From Haemophilus parainfluenzae (GTDB taxonomy: Bacteria > Pseudomonadota > Gammaproteobacteria > Enterobacterales > Pasteurellaceae): a stretch of 64,000 nucleotides of DNA. The stretch is taken from positions 1,798,001-1,862,000 of the forward strand of contig NZ_CP127167.1 in assembly GCF_036288925.1 (NCBI RefSeq), read 5' to 3'. Below, one piece after another: positions 1 through 10,917 of the stretch; the stretch's first letter is position 1, and the number at the start of each line of letters is the position of its first letter. Below the pieces are notes generated by a model. It ran no database searches, was not told where the DNA came from, and was given only the letters and a program-made list of their open reading frames with translations. Position numbers and translations under genes: made by a program.

Positions 1-609
1 ATTGCATGGTTTGCGGTTTCTTATTTATGGCCGGATTGGAAATATCTGCAACTCGATAAAGTGAGTCGCCGAGCGATGCAAAGTGATGCGCAGTATTTCT
101 TACACATTATTAGCCAACTGCAATTTGGTAAAAGCGATAATTTAAAATACCGTATTGCACGCCGTAACGCTCATCAATATGCGGCAGCATTAAGCACAAC
201 GCTTTCCAATATGAATAATGAGCCGAAGAAATATCAGGCCTATTTGCAGGAAGGTTTTGACTTGTTAAAAATGAATTATTCCCTATTAAGCTATATTTCT
301 GCTTTAGGGGCATATCGCAATAAAATGGCGCAATTACAACAAACTACCGAGTTTTTGTCAGACTTTTATCCTATTGCGAAAAAGGTTTTATATACACTGG
401 AAAATATCGAAAAACTTCGTCCTGAAATTTTTGAAAAGCTCCAAAATAGTATTGAACAAAGCCTTAAAAAAATTCAGTGGGATGAAACCCAAGCCAAAAA
501 CAATGCGGTCTTTGCTTTGCCATACCAGCAACTTAATTTGATTTCTCAATTGCTACCTCAGCTATATCGCTATTTCCAACATAGCCAGGTAGAACCAATG
601 AACAAATAA
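1..609 (+). CDS. yccS: YccS/FUSC-family inner-membrane protein, C-terminal fragment
   Basis: Open from the first base of the window (reading I-A-W-F-A-V-S-Y-L-W-P-D-W-K) to a TAA at 607-609, so the 5' part lies outside. The remaining ~202 residues hold the end of a membrane segment ending in YLWPDWKYLQ and a long helical cytoplasmic tail with RIARRNAHQYAAALS. This pattern is typical of the C-terminal half of YccS/YhfK proteins (FUSC fold), a poorly understood family of about 700 residues related to aromatic-acid exporters. The GTG at 61 is only an internal codon. About 100 bp separate the stop from rnfA, so it is probably a separate transcript. The family call is good; the transported substrate is unknown. 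Confidence 0.75.
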   Translation: MAWFAVSYLWPDWKYLQLDKVSRRAMQSDAQYFLHIISQLQFGKSDNLKYRIARRNAHQYAAALSTTLSNMNNEPKKYQAYLQEGFDLLKMNYSLLSYISALGAYRNKMAQLQQTTEFLSDFYPIAKKVLYTLENIEKLRPEIFEKLQNSIEQSLKKIQWDETQAKNNAVFALPYQQLNLISQLLPQLYRYFQHSQVEPMNK

Positions 610-668
610 AAAACAAAGGAAAAACTGACCGCACTACCCCGAATTTTTTATTGTTCTCAAGGCGATAA

Positions 669-1359
<691 letters not shown>

Positions 1360-1360
<1 letters not shown>

Positions 1361-1938
1361 TGTTTATCTTAATTTCAGTAACCGTTCTCGCTTTAATTTT
1401 TGGTGCGATTTTAGGCGTTGCTTCGATTAAATTAAAAGTCGAAGCTGATCCTATCGTTGAAAAAATTGATGCCATCTTACCGCAAAGCCAATGTGGGCAA
1501 TGCGGCTATCCTGGTTGCAAGCCTTATGCCGAAGCGATTGCCAATGGTGACGTTATCACAAAATGTGTGCCGGGTGGTCGACCAACGGTAGTAAAAATAG
1601 CCGAAATCATGGGCGTTGATGTACCCGCAATGGATGATGTGGCAGAACCAGAAGAAATGGTTGCCTTTATTGATGAAAATATGTGTATTGGCTGTACCAA
1701 ATGTATTCAAGCCTGCCCTGTTGATGCGATTATCGGCACAAACAAAGCCATGCATACTATTATTCCTGATCTCTGTACTGGCTGTGAACTTTGTGTTGCA
1801 CCTTGCCCAACAGATTGCATCTCCATGATTAAAGTGAAAAAAGATATTGATAATTGGAACTGGAAGTTTGATCCTAAATTAGTCATTCCAGTCGTAAATA
1901 CCACAGAAATCGAGAAAAAATTAGTGGTTGGGGAGTAG
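1360..1938 (+). CDS. rnfB: Ion-translocating oxidoreductase subunit RnfB (RsxB)
   Basis: Iron-sulfur subunit of the Rnf complex, thought to be the electron entry point. Its 192 residues hold, in order, an N-terminal membrane anchor (~1-25), a four-Cys [4Fe-4S] motif [12 protein letters not shown] plus a later Cys (~47-70), and a two-cluster ferredoxin domain with [12 protein letters not shown] and [12 protein letters not shown] (~108-150). All cluster cysteines expected for the short, gammaproteobacterial RnfB form are present. Its ATG shares one base with the stop of the upstream 24-codon ORF (TAATG). rnfC begins 8 bp after its TAG. Confidence 0.95.
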
Positions 1939-1945
1939 GAATCAC

Positions 1946-4411
1946 ATGGCTGATGTATTAACAAGATTTAACTCCGGCAAAATTTGGGATTTTAAAGGCG
2001 GAATTCATCCTCCGGAAATGAAATCTCAATCAAACCAATCCCCTATTCAGCAATCAAAACTTGCTCATGATTTTTATGTGCCGATTAAACAACATGCTGG
2101 CACTGCAGGAAATATATTAGTTAAAGAAGGCGATTATGTCCTTAAAGGCCAGCCTTTAACACAAGGCGATGGCTTAAGAACCTTGCCTGTTCATGCGCCA
2201 ACTTCTGGTACTGTAAAATTTATCGGAAAACATGTTGCGCCTCATCCTTCTGGTTTAACCGAAGACATGATTCATATTCAAGCGGATGGTTTGGATAAAT
2301 GGCGTGAGCAATTTCCACTTGAAGAATTTTTTACACAACCGGTAGAGCAACTTATTGATCGTATTTACCAAGCTGGCATTGCCGGCTTAGGTGGTGCGGT
2401 ATTCCCGACTGCAGCCAAAATCCAATCGGCTGAAAAGAAAGTTAAACTCTTAATTATTAACGGTGCAGAATGTGAACCCTATATTACCTGTGATGACCGC
2501 TTAATGCGTGATTACACCGATGAAATGATCGAAGGGATTCGCATCTTACGTTATATCTTACGCCCTGAAAAAGTGGTGATTGCGGTTGAAGACAATAAAC
2601 CTGAAGCGATTCAGGCTATTCAACAATCACTACAGGGTGCAAATGACATTGAATTGCGCGTTATTCCGACTAAATATCCATCAGGTGCAGCCAAACAACT
2701 GATTTATTTACTTACCGGTATAGAAGTGCCAAGCGGTGGACGCTCTTACGATATTGGCGTATTAATGCATAATGTCGGCACGGCTTTTGCGATAAAAAGA
2801 GCGGTCATTAATGACGAACCGTTAATTGAGCGTGTCGTCACGCTGACTGGTGATAAAATTTCCGAGAAAGGCAACTACTGGGTTCGCTTAGGTACACCAG
2901 TTGACCACTTATTGGCACAAGTTGGCTATCAATATGACGAACGCTTCCCTGTTTTTGCAGGTGGGCCAATGATGGGCTTGCAACTTTCAGATCTCAATGC
3001 CCCCGTCACCAAATTAAGTAACTGTCTATTGGCACCTGATCATTTTGAATATGGTGAACCCGAACCGGAACAATCTTGTATCCGCTGCTCTGCTTGTTCT
3101 GATGCTTGCCCAGTCAATTTAATGCCACAGCAACTTTATTGGTATGCTCGCAGTGAAGATCATCAAAAATCTGAAGAATACAGCTTAAAAGATTGTATTG
3201 AATGTGGTGTGTGTGCTTATGTTTGTCCAAGCCATATTCCACTTATCCAATATTTCCGTCAGGAAAAAGCCAAAATTTGGGAAATTAAAGAAAAAGCAAA
3301 AAAAGCTGAAGAGGCTAAAATCCGTTTTGAAGCCAAACAAGCTCGTATGGAGCGTGAAGAACAAGAGCGTAAAGCACGTTCACAACGTGCGGCAGAAGCT
3401 CGCCGTGAAGAGCTTGCAAAACAAAAAGGTGAAGACCCGGTTAAAGCGGCGTTAGAACGCTTGAAAGCAAAACAAGCGGGTTCAGCAGCAAATAAAGAAA
3501 CAAAAACTATTGTATCTGAGAAAGGTGAAATCTTACCGGATAACCATGAGCTCATGGAGCAACGTAAAGCCCGTCGCCTAGCTAAACAACAAGCACAAGC
3601 AGATACAGGCACTGTGACAGAAGCAACAACGTCACAAACTGACGAAAAAGAGGCGAAGAAAGCAGCTGTTGCTGCAGCTCTAGCAAGAGCAAAAGCAAAA
3701 AAAGCAGCTGCTCAAGGTGAAACTGCTACAACAAATGCAACTGAAAGCGCAGTCGAAAAAACAGATGAAAATCCAACCGCACTTGATACGAAAAAAGCTG
3801 CAGTAGCTGCGGCCATTGCGAGAGCCAAAGCGAAGAAAGCTGCCGCTCAAAATGAAGCAGTTACAACAAATGAAATTGAAAGTGCGGTCAAAAAAACAGA
3901 TGAAAATCCAACCATATTTGATCCGAAAAAAGCGGCTGTAGCTGCAGCCATTGCAAGAGCCAAAGCGAAGAAAGCTGCTGCTCAAAGTGAAGCAGTTACA
4001 ACAAATGAAACAGAAAGTGCGGTCGAAAAAACGGATGAAAACCCAACCGCACTTGATCCGAAAAAAGCGGCAGTAGCTGCGGCCATTGCGAGAGCTAAGG
4101 CTAAGAAAGTTGCCGCTCAAAGTGAAGCAGTTACAATAAATGAAACTGAAATTGCGGTCGAAAAAACAGATGAAAACTCAACCGCGCTTGATCCGAAAAA
4201 AGCCGCGGTAGCTGCAGCCATTGCGAGAGCTAAAGCTAAGAAAGTTGCCGCTCAAAGTGAAGCAGTTACAATAAATGAAACTGAAAGTGCGGTCGAAAAA
4301 ACAGATGAAAACTCAACCGCGCTTGATCCGAAAAAAGCCGCTATCGCAACAGCCATAGCAAGAGCTAAAGCAAAAAAAGCGGCGGCTGAAGCTGCCAAAG
4401 AAATAGAATAA
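1946..4411 (+). CDS. rnfC: Ion-translocating oxidoreductase subunit RnfC (RsxC), long repeat-tailed form
   Basis: NADH-dehydrogenase-like subunit of Rnf, 821 residues from the ATG at 1946. That start is preceded by AGTAGGA; a TTG at 1928 lies inside rnfB and is rejected. Order: N-terminal RnfC domain; Rossmann-like NADH/FMN-binding region with [10 protein letters not shown] and [12 protein letters not shown]-type region; two [4Fe-4S] motifs [12 protein letters not shown] and [12 protein letters not shown]; then a charged helical tail rich in Ala, Lys and Glu. The tail ends in five and a half 45-residue tandem repeats (3656-4411). Variable Ala/Lys-rich tails are known in gammaproteobacterial RnfC. 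Repeat number probably differs between strains. Confidence 0.95.
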   Translation: MADVLTRFNSGKIWDFKGGIHPPEMKSQSNQSPIQQSKLAHDFYVPIKQHAGTAGNILVKEGDYVLKGQPLTQGDGLRTLPVHAPTSGTVKFIGKHVAPHPSGLTEDMIHIQADGLDKWREQFPLEEFFTQPVEQLIDRIYQAGIAGLGGAVFPTAAKIQSAEKKVKLLIINGAECEPYITCDDRLMRDYTDEMIEGIRILRYILRPEKVVIAVEDNKPEAIQAIQQSLQGANDIELRVIPTKYPSGAAKQLIYLLTGIEVPSGGRSYDIGVLMHNVGTAFAIKRAVINDEPLIERVVTLTGDKISEKGNYWVRLGTPVDHLLAQVGYQYDERFPVFAGGPMMGLQLSDLNAPVTKLSNCLLAPDHFEYGEPEPEQSCIRCSACSDACPVNLMPQQLYWYARSEDHQKSEEYSLKDCIECGVCAYVCPSHIPLIQYFRQEKAKIWEIKEKAKKAEEAKIRFEAKQARMEREEQERKARSQRAAEARREELAKQKGEDPVKAALERLKAKQAGSAANKETKTIVSEKGEILPDNHELMEQRKARRLAKQQAQADTGTVTEATTSQTDEKEAKKAAVAAALARAKAKKAAAQGETATTNATESAVEKTDENPTALDTKKAAVAAAIARAKAKKAAAQNEAVTTNEIESAVKKTDENPTIFDPKKAAVAAAIARAKAKKAAAQSEAVTTNETESAVEKTDENPTALDPKKAAVAAAIARAKAKKVAAQSEAVTINETEIAVEKTDENSTALDPKKAAVAAAIARAKAKKVAAQSEAVTINETESAVEKTDENSTALDPKKAAIATAIARAKAKKAAAEAAKEIE
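3656..4411 (+). repeat. Tandem 135-bp coding repeats in the rnfC tail
   Basis: Five full 135-bp units start at 3656, 3791, 3926, 4061 and 4196, and a partial sixth starts at 4331. Each encodes 45 residues: a helical half beginning [16 protein letters not shown], then a polar half with [16 protein letters not shown]. Units 4 and 5 are nearly identical in DNA, indicating recent expansion. Units 2, 3 and 5 carry an exact AAGTGCGGT uptake signal (3880-3888, 4015-4023, 4285-4293) followed by an A-run, encoding the S-A-V-E/K-K segment. Units 1 and 4 carry degenerate copies. Confidence 0.95.
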
Positions 4412-4425
4412 CGCAGGAAAAGATT

Positions 4426-5508
4426 ATGTTTAAGAAAATGGTGAGTTCGCCTCATACCCATTCAGGCAAATTAACCGCCCGTATTATGTTATGGGTGATT
4501 GCAGCCATGTTGCCTGCTCTGCTCACACAAATTTATTATTTTGGAATGGGTGTTTTGGTGCAATCCGCTTTGGCTATTTCTTTCGCATTATTGCTTGAGT
4601 TTATTGTGACCAAATTGCGCAATAAGCCAAATCTTGTCTATATTTCAGATTTTAGTGTGGTGCTTACTGCCTTAATTTTAGCGATGGCGATTCCGCCTTA
4701 TGCACCTTATTGGGTAATTTTAATTGGTACGCTTTCTGCTGTTATTCTAGGTAAACATGTTTATGGTGGTTTAGGACAAAACCCATTTAATCCGGCTATG
4801 GTGGGGTATGTGGTGCTATTGATTTCTTTCCCACTACCAATGACTAGTTGGATGCCACCGATTTCATTATTAAATGAACCCCCAACATTTGCAGATTCGC
4901 TTTCTTTAATTTTCACAGGCTTAACCACTGATGGTTTTAGCTTAAGCCAACTCGTCCATTCCATTGATGGAATTACACAAGCGACACCATTAGACAGCGC
5001 AAAAATCTTCTATAACTTACATCAAGGCGATGAAAGCGTATTCCATGATTTTGTAAAATTACCGATTTTATTACAAAACGGGACTGACTTCGCTGAAGGT
5101 TGGTGGCAGGTTAATCTGGCATTCATGCTTGGTGGGATTGTATTAATCTTAAAGAAAAAAATTCACTGGCAAATTCCCGTTTCAATGCTCGTGACCTTTG
5201 TAACCTTAGCAACAATCACTGCGATGTCAGGTCATCATCATTTAAGTATGATTAGCCAACTCTTTAGCGGTGCCATGATGTTCGGCGCATTCTTTATTGC
5301 GACTGACCCTGTCACCGCTTCTATTACACCTCGTGGTAAGCTTGTATTTGGTGCATTAGTTGGACTATTGGTTTACCTCATTCGTTACTTTGGAAACTAC
5401 CCTGACGGCGTGGCATTTGCGATTTTATTAAGTAATATTTGTGTGCCACTTATCGACTACTACACCCGTCCTCGCGTAGCTGGGCACTTTACAAAAGGGA
5501 GAAAATAA
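4426..5508 (+). CDS. rnfD: Ion-translocating oxidoreductase subunit RnfD (RsxD)
   Basis: Multi-pass membrane subunit homologous to NqrB, 360 residues, with about nine to ten membrane segments. It carries FMN covalently on a threonine. The flavinylation motif D-x-x-(S/T)-x-A-T is present as DGITQATP, making Thr187 the expected acceptor. Other family motifs are [15 protein letters not shown] (~114-128) and IATDPVTA near the C-terminus. It starts 14 bp after rnfC and its TAA overlaps the rnfG ATG by one base (TAATG), so the two are translationally coupled. Confidence 0.95.
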   Translation: MFKKMVSSPHTHSGKLTARIMLWVIAAMLPALLTQIYYFGMGVLVQSALAISFALLLEFIVTKLRNKPNLVYISDFSVVLTALILAMAIPPYAPYWVILIGTLSAVILGKHVYGGLGQNPFNPAMVGYVVLLISFPLPMTSWMPPISLLNEPPTFADSLSLIFTGLTTDGFSLSQLVHSIDGITQATPLDSAKIFYNLHQGDESVFHDFVKLPILLQNGTDFAEGWWQVNLAFMLGGIVLILKKKIHWQIPVSMLVTFVTLATITAMSGHHHLSMISQLFSGAMMFGAFFIATDPVTASITPRGKLVFGALVGLLVYLIRYFGNYPDGVAFAILLSNICVPLIDYYTRPRVAGHFTKGRK

Positions 5509-6134
5509 TGGGTATTTTAAAAGTCACCTCCCGTTTTGGTCTTTTATTAGGTTTCATCGCATTGCTTTGTACAGCAGTTTCTGCGGGCATTTATATGCTA
5601 ACAAAAGATAAAATTGATGAAGCCATGGCTGAACAACAAAAAGCGTTATTGCTTCAAGTCATCCCTCAAGCGTATTTCAATAATAACTTGCTTGAAAGCG
5701 TTGAAATACCTGAGCAAGATAAACTCAAAGGTATTCAAAAAGTCTATTTTGCGATCAAAGATCATGTGCTAACAGCCTATGCTTATGAAACGACAGCGCC
5801 AGATGGCTATTCGGGAAATATCCGTTTATTAGTAGGGATTACACCAAAAGGTGAAGTTTTAGGTGTGCGTGTGATTGAACACCATGAAACCCCAGGATTA
5901 GGCGATAAAATCGAACTTCGCATTTCTGACTGGATTTTAAGTTTTACAAACCAAGTTATCGTACCAGAAAGCCTAAAAGATTGGGCGGTCAAAAAAGATG
6001 GTGGTAAATTTGATCAATTTTCTGGCGCAACTATTACGCCGCGCGCGATTGTGAATCAAGTAAAACGCTCTGCTCTCGTGATGCTTGAAAATGAAGCATT
6101 ACTCAACGAGATGGCAAAAAAATACGCGCAATAG
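5508..6134 (+). CDS. rnfG: Ion-translocating oxidoreductase subunit RnfG (RsxG)
   Basis: Periplasmic flavoprotein subunit homologous to NqrC, 208 residues from the ATG at 5508. An in-frame ATG at 5439 would extend the protein back into rnfD and is unlikely. It has one N-terminal membrane anchor (~10-30) and an FMN-binding domain ending in the motif DQFSGATIT, so Thr175 is the expected covalent FMN site. [12 protein letters not shown] is also characteristic. The overlap with rnfD and the 10-bp gap to rnfE place it inside the operon. Confidence 0.95.
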   Translation: MGILKVTSRFGLLLGFIALLCTAVSAGIYMLTKDKIDEAMAEQQKALLLQVIPQAYFNNNLLESVEIPEQDKLKGIQKVYFAIKDHVLTAYAYETTAPDGYSGNIRLLVGITPKGEVLGVRVIEHHETPGLGDKIELRISDWILSFTNQVIVPESLKDWAVKKDGGKFDQFSGATITPRAIVNQVKRSALVMLENEALLNEMAKKYAQ

Positions 6135-6144
6135 GATATTTATT

Positions 6145-6855
6145 ATGACTGATTTAACCGAAAAAACGACCGCACTTGATAAGCAAAGTGCGCTTGAAAA
6201 TTCAGAAGAAATAACGCAAACGCCTTCTGTTTGGAAAGAAATCTTTATTCAGGGTGTGTGGAAAAACAACTCAACTCTCGTGCAATTATTAGGACTCTGT
6301 CCGCTCTTAGCTGTTTCGAGTACGGCAACAAATGCCTTAGGTTTAGGGCTTGCAACTATGTTGGTTTTAACTTGCACCAATACAATTGTTTCACTCTTTC
6401 GTAAGCAAATACCTCATGAAATCCGTATTCCGATTTATGTGATGATTATTGCGACTACCGTAACGGTGGTGCAATTATTAATGAATGCTTATACCTATAC
6501 ACTCTATCAAGCTCTCGGGATTTTTATTCCTTTAATCGTCACCAATTGTATTGTGATTGGCCGTGCAGAAGCCTTTGCCTCTAAAAATAGCGTAGCACAT
6601 GCTGCCTGGGATGGTTTTTCAATGGGGTTAGGCATGGCATTAAGTATCACCGTATTAGGTGCATTACGTGAAATCTTAGGTCAAGGTACCCTTTTCGAAG
6701 GGATTGAAAACTTATTTGGTCAAGGTGCGAAATTCCTTACATTACATATTTATCACGCTGACAGTAGCTTTTTACTCTTTATTCTTCCGCCAGGTGCCTT
6801 TATTGGATTAGGCATCCTATTGGCGATTAAAAACCGAATTGATATGAAAAAATGA
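6145..6855 (+). CDS. rnfE: Ion-translocating oxidoreductase subunit RnfE (RsxE)
   Basis: Membrane subunit paralogous to RnfA, 236 residues from the ATG at 6145, which follows AGGATATTT. The ATG at 6085 lies within rnfG and is rejected. Family signatures are [15 protein letters not shown] and [17 protein letters not shown], including the two Cys that help bind the intramembrane [2Fe-2S] cluster, and [12 protein letters not shown] near residue 190. The N-terminus has a polar extension of about 30 residues containing a degenerate USS. The stop overlaps nth by four bases (ATGA). Confidence 0.95.
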   Translation: MTDLTEKTTALDKQSALENSEEITQTPSVWKEIFIQGVWKNNSTLVQLLGLCPLLAVSSTATNALGLGLATMLVLTCTNTIVSLFRKQIPHEIRIPIYVMIIATTVTVVQLLMNAYTYTLYQALGIFIPLIVTNCIVIGRAEAFASKNSVAHAAWDGFSMGLGMALSITVLGALREILGQGTLFEGIENLFGQGAKFLTLHIYHADSSFLLFILPPGAFIGLGILLAIKNRIDMKK

Positions 6856-7487
6856 ACCAAGCTAAACGAATTGAAATTCTCACTCGACTTAGGGAGCAAA
6901 ACCCGCGTCCCACCACGGAATTAGAGTATAATTCGCCTTTCGAATTACTCATCGCCGTGATCTTATCGGCCCAAGCCACCGATAAAGGTGTCAATAAAGC
7001 GACGGCAAAATTATTCCCTGTAGCAAATACTCCACAAGCCATTTTAGATCTTGGCTTAGAGGGGTTAAAAGAATACATTAAAACCATCGGGCTTTATAAC
7101 AGCAAAGCAGAAAATATTATTAAAACCTGCCGTGATTTAGTTGAGAAACACAACGGCGAAGTACCTGAAAGCCGTGAAGCCTTAGAAGCCCTTGCGGGTG
7201 TCGGTAGAAAAACAGCAAATGTGGTATTAAATACCGCTTTCGGCCACCCGACTATTGCAGTGGATACCCATATTTTTCGCGTATGCAACCGCACGAATTT
7301 TGCCCCTGGTAAAGATGTGGTAAAAGTAGAAGAAAAACTGCTCAAAGTTGTGCCTAAAGAATTTAAAGTAGATGTACACCACTGGCTTATTTTACACGGG
7401 CGCTATACTTGTACCGCACGAAAACCTCGCTGCGGTGCTTGCATTATTGAAGATCTCTGCGAATACAAAGAAAAAACAGAATATTAA
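6852..7487 (+). CDS. nth: Endonuclease III (thymine-glycol DNA glycosylase/AP lyase)
   Basis: Base-excision repair enzyme removing oxidised pyrimidines. The 211 residues align well with E. coli Nth: helix-hairpin-helix [12 protein letters not shown] with catalytic Lys120, catalytic Asp138 in AVDTHIFRV, and the [4Fe-4S] cysteines at 187, 194, 197 and 203 (C-x6-C-x2-C-x5-C). It overlaps rnfE by four bases, so it is the last gene of the rnf transcript, an arrangement shared by many gammaproteobacteria. It follows a redox complex that also carries Fe-S clusters. Confidence 0.97.
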   Translation: MNQAKRIEILTRLREQNPRPTTELEYNSPFELLIAVILSAQATDKGVNKATAKLFPVANTPQAILDLGLEGLKEYIKTIGLYNSKAENIIKTCRDLVEKHNGEVPESREALEALAGVGRKTANVVLNTAFGHPTIAVDTHIFRVCNRTNFAPGKDVVKVEEKLLKVVPKEFKVDVHHWLILHGRYTCTARKPRCGACIIEDLCEYKEKTEY

Positions 7488-7513
7488 ACGAATAAAATCA
7501 AACGGAATATATT

Positions 7514-8884
7514 ATGACAACAAACAATCAATCTCGCCAAACGTGGTCTAGTCGACTAACTTATGTGCTCACCGTAGCGGGTGCGACAGTTGGCTTTGGG
7601 GCAACATGGCGCTTTCCTTATTTAGTGGGTGAAAATGGCGGTGGTGCCTATGTACTCCTCTTTTGTATTGCGATGATTGTGATTGGTATCCCGATGATTT
7701 TAGTGGAAAACGTTATCGGACGCCGTTTGCGTGTGAATTCCATTGATGCTTTTGGCGATAAAATCCAAGATAAAGGTAAAAACATCTCCAAATATTGGAA
7801 GATTCTCGGCTACATGGGGCTTCTCGGCGCATTTGGTATCATGGCCTATTATATGGTGCTTGGTGGTTGGGTGATGTCTTATATCATCAGCCTAATTAAT
7901 AACACCCTTGATATTTCTGCACCAATAACAAAAGAAGTAGCCAAAGATTTCTACGATTTACATATCAGCAACAGTCCATGGGAAATCATGCTTTATACCT
8001 TCCTGTTTGTGGCGGTGAATTACATCATTTTAGCGAAAGGTATCATTGGTGGGATTGAACGTTCCGTGAAATACTTAATGCCATTGCTCTTTATCTTCCT
8101 AATTGGCATGGTAATTCGTAACCTCACCTTACCTGGCGCAATGGAAGGTGTGACTTTCTACTTAAAGCCTGATTTCAGCAAAATCACACCTAAATTATTC
8201 ATCTTCGTATTAGGGCAAGTATTCTTCGCTTTAAGCCTTGGTTTCGGTGTATTGATTACCCTCTCCAGCTATTTGAACAAGGAAGAAAACCTTATTCAAA
8301 CAGCCGTTATTACGGGTTTTACTAACACCATTATCGCCGTGTTATGTGGTTTTATGATCTTCCCATCATTATTCACATTCGGCATTGAACCTAACGCAGG
8401 GCCAACCTTGGTTTTCCAAAGTTTACCAATTGTATTCTCACATTTATGGGCGGGTAAATTCTTTGCTATCGTGTTCTTCGGTTTATTGCTTATTGCAGCA
8501 TTAACCACGTCAATTACGATTTACGAAGTCATCATCACCGCGTTACAAGAAAAACTCAGAATGCGCCGAGGCAAAGCAATTTTTGTTACCTTAATGGGGA
8601 TTTTCTTATTAGGTAACGTGCCATCTATTCTAGGTGATAACCTTTGGAAAGATTTCACCATATTCGGTAAAAGCATTTTCGATGCCTTCGATTTTGTTAG
8701 CGGAAATATTCTCTTTATGCTGACCGCACTTGGCTGTGCCATTTTCGTTGGTTTCGTGTTAAAAGACGATGCAAAAAAAGAGCTCTCTCCAACACCAAAT
8801 TCACGCTTCACCACAATTTGGTTTAACTATGTTAAATTTGTGGTTCCAGTGATTATTTTGGTGATTTTTATCAGTAATATTTAA
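7514..8884 (+). CDS. Sodium-dependent transporter, neurotransmitter:sodium symporter (SNF) family
   Basis: 456-residue inner-membrane symporter with about 12 hydrophobic segments. The N-terminal signature VAGATVGFGATWRFPYLVGE carries the unwound TM1 region that in LeuT-type carriers binds Na+ and substrate; GGGAYVLLF follows. Such proteins usually import amino acids, but the substrate cannot be read from sequence. It begins 26 bp after nth on the same strand and could be read through from the rnf operon. A strong hairpin terminator follows at once. Confidence 0.9.
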   Translation: MTTNNQSRQTWSSRLTYVLTVAGATVGFGATWRFPYLVGENGGGAYVLLFCIAMIVIGIPMILVENVIGRRLRVNSIDAFGDKIQDKGKNISKYWKILGYMGLLGAFGIMAYYMVLGGWVMSYIISLINNTLDISAPITKEVAKDFYDLHISNSPWEIMLYTFLFVAVNYIILAKGIIGGIERSVKYLMPLLFIFLIGMVIRNLTLPGAMEGVTFYLKPDFSKITPKLFIFVLGQVFFALSLGFGVLITLSSYLNKEENLIQTAVITGFTNTIIAVLCGFMIFPSLFTFGIEPNAGPTLVFQSLPIVFSHLWAGKFFAIVFFGLLLIAALTTSITIYEVIITALQEKLRMRRGKAIFVTLMGIFLLGNVPSILGDNLWKDFTIFGKSIFDAFDFVSGNILFMLTALGCAIFVGFVLKDDAKKELSPTPNSRFTTIWFNYVKFVVPVIILVIFISNI

Positions 8885-8889
8885 TAAAA

Positions 8890-8919
8890 AAACCGAGCTA
8901 TTTAGCTCGGTTTCTTTTT
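8890..8919. terminator. Bidirectional intrinsic terminator between the SNF transporter and uup
   Basis: Perfect 11-bp arms AAACCGAGCTA / TAGCTCGGTTT around a two-base centre, with T-rich sequence to the right and A-rich sequence to the left. It sits between two convergent genes and can serve both strands. Confidence 0.9.
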
Positions 8920-8928
8920 ATCTATCCT

Positions 8929-10872
8929 CTATTTTGCTTCAGCTTGAGTTTTTTTCTCTTCAAGTTCTTCCCAACGAAGAAAAGCCGTTTCAAGCTCCGC
9001 TTCAGTGTCCGATAATTCCTTAAGCTTAGCATCTGTTACATCATGGGCTTGTTGGAAAAAGTGAGGATCACCAATTTCAGCTTGAAGTGCAGTAATTTTC
9101 TCTTCCAATTCTTCCAACAATTGCGGTAGCTGTTCTAACTCACGTTGTTCTTTGTAAGAAAGTTTAACGGATTTTGGCTTTTGAGAAACAGCGTCATTTT
9201 TAACCGCACTTTCCTGTGCTTTTGGTGCTTCTTTTTTGGATTTTTGGGTCTCTTGCTCTGCTTTCATAGCAAAGTAATTAGCTTGTTGTCCTTTTGCATC
9301 AAAGAAACCGCCTACGTATTTATTCAATACGCCGTCACCTTCAAAGAAATAACACTCCGTTGCGACGTTATCAATAAACTGACGATCATGGCTGACAATC
9401 AATAAGGTGCCTTGATAATCCGTGAGAATTTCCTCTAATAATTCTAAGGTTTCTACATCCAAGTCATTGGTTGGTTCATCGAGAATCAATAGATTATTAG
9501 GTTTCAGTAATAATTTAGCCAATAACAAACGGTTACGTTCACCACCTGAAAGCGCTTTTACGGGTGTCATAGCTCGTTTGGGGGGAAATAAGAAATCCTG
9601 CAAATAGCCCAAGACATGACGTTTTATGCCATTGACTTCAATATCCTGCTTGCCATCGGCAACGTTATCCATCACCGTTTTTTCTGGATCGAGATCGGCA
9701 CGATATTGGTCAAAATAAGCAATGTCTAATTTTGTACCACAATGAATGCTGCCACTCGTTGGCTTGATTTCACCTAATAAAAGTTTAATAAAGGTGGTTT
9801 TTCCGCAGCCATTTGGACCAACCAATGCAATTTTATCGCCACGTAAAATGGTCGTGCTGAAATCTTTGAGCAGCTGTTTGCCTTCAATCTCATAGCTCAC
9901 ATTTTCCATTTCAAATACGATTTTGCCAGAACGACTTGAGTTATCTAATTGTAACTTGGCGGCGCCCATCACTTCACGACGTTGGCGACGTTCTTCACGC
10001 ATAGCTTTTAAAGCTCGCACACGGCCTTCATTACGCGTACGGCGCGCTTTAATCCCTTGACGAATCCAAACTTCTTCTTGCGCTAAACGCTTATCAAAAA
10101 GGTCATTTTGCAATGCTTCGACACGTAAGCTTTCCTCTTTAGCGGTGAGGTATAAATCATAGTTACCTGGATAAGACACTAATTTCCCGCGATCTAAATC
10201 CACAATACGGGTCGCCATTTTGCGGATAAAAGAACGATCGTGGGAAATAAATACAATACTTCCGGTAAATTCTAATAAGAAGTTTTCTAACCATTCGATT
10301 GCATCCACATCCAAGTGGTTGGTTGGTTCATCTAATAACAAGACATCGGGGTTACACACCAATGCACGAGCAAGAGCGGCTTTACGCAACCAACCACCCG
10401 ATAAATCGGCTAATTTAGTATCAGGATTTAACTCGAGTTTTTGCAATACTTCATTGATTTTATTTTCAAACTGCCAGCCGTTGGCATGCTCTAATTTTGC
10501 TTGCACTTGTGCCAGTTGGTTAAGAGTTTGTTCACTATAATTTTGTGTCAACTCTTGCGAAATATGATGGTATTCCTTTAACAAGTCCGCTAAATGCTCA
10601 ATGCCTTCTGCCACATAATCAAATACATTTCCTTCAGCATGGCGAGGCGGGTCTTGTTCTAAACGTGAAACCACTAAATCTTTTTCATACTGCACTTTGC
10701 CGTCATCCATGGTGACTTGCTGTGCAATAATTTTTAATAAAGTCGATTTACCTGCACCGTTGCGCCCCACTAAACACACGCGCTCATTGGGTTCAATATG
10801 AAGTTCAGCATGATCAAGTAAAGGATGATCACTAAAAGAAAGATAAGCGTTAGTTAAACTAATTAATGCCAC
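8929..10872 (-). CDS. uup: ABC-F family ATPase Uup
   Basis: Soluble protein of 647 residues with two ABC ATPase domains and no membrane segments. Walker A motifs GRNGAGKST and GPNGCGKTT, ABC signatures LSGGWLRKAALAR and LSGGERNRLLLAK, and Walker B LLLDEPTNHLD and LILDEPTNDLD are all intact. The C-terminal ~100 residues form a charged coiled coil typical of Uup. The family acts on ribosomes and, in E. coli, affects precise transposon excision and branched DNA intermediates. It is downstream of dgt with a 45-bp gap containing a USS. The USS GACCGCACTT-type copies inside the linker before the coiled coil are within coding sequence. Confidence 0.93.
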   Translation of the reverse strand: MALISLTNAYLSFSDHPLLDHAELHIEPNERVCLVGRNGAGKSTLLKIIAQQVTMDDGKVQYEKDLVVSRLEQDPPRHAEGNVFDYVAEGIEHLADLLKEYHHISQELTQNYSEQTLNQLAQVQAKLEHANGWQFENKINEVLQKLELNPDTKLADLSGGWLRKAALARALVCNPDVLLLDEPTNHLDVDAIEWLENFLLEFTGSIVFISHDRSFIRKMATRIVDLDRGKLVSYPGNYDLYLTAKEESLRVEALQNDLFDKRLAQEEVWIRQGIKARRTRNEGRVRALKAMREERRQRREVMGAAKLQLDNSSRSGKIVFEMENVSYEIEGKQLLKDFSTTILRGDKIALVGPNGCGKTTFIKLLLGEIKPTSGSIHCGTKLDIAYFDQYRADLDPEKTVMDNVADGKQDIEVNGIKRHVLGYLQDFLFPPKRAMTPVKALSGGERNRLLLAKLLLKPNNLLILDEPTNDLDVETLELLEEILTDYQGTLLIVSHDRQFIDNVATECYFFEGDGVLNKYVGGFFDAKGQQANYFAMKAEQETQKSKKEAPKAQESAVKNDAVSQKPKSVKLSYKEQRELEQLPQLLEELEEKITALQAEIGDPHFFQQAHDVTDAKLKELSDTEAELETAFLRWEELEEKKTQAEAK

Positions 10873-10917
10873 AAAATTGTCCTATAAATTCAAAATATCA
10901 ATAAAAATAACCGCACT

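Noticed and set aside
3680..4120. Minus-strand Cys/Phe-rich ORF over the rnfC repeats
   Set aside because: A shadow of the Ala/Lys repeats; repeat periodicity follows the rnfC frame.
3656..4411. Possible CRISPR array
   Set aside because: The 135-bp units are contiguous coding repeats with no separate unique spacers.
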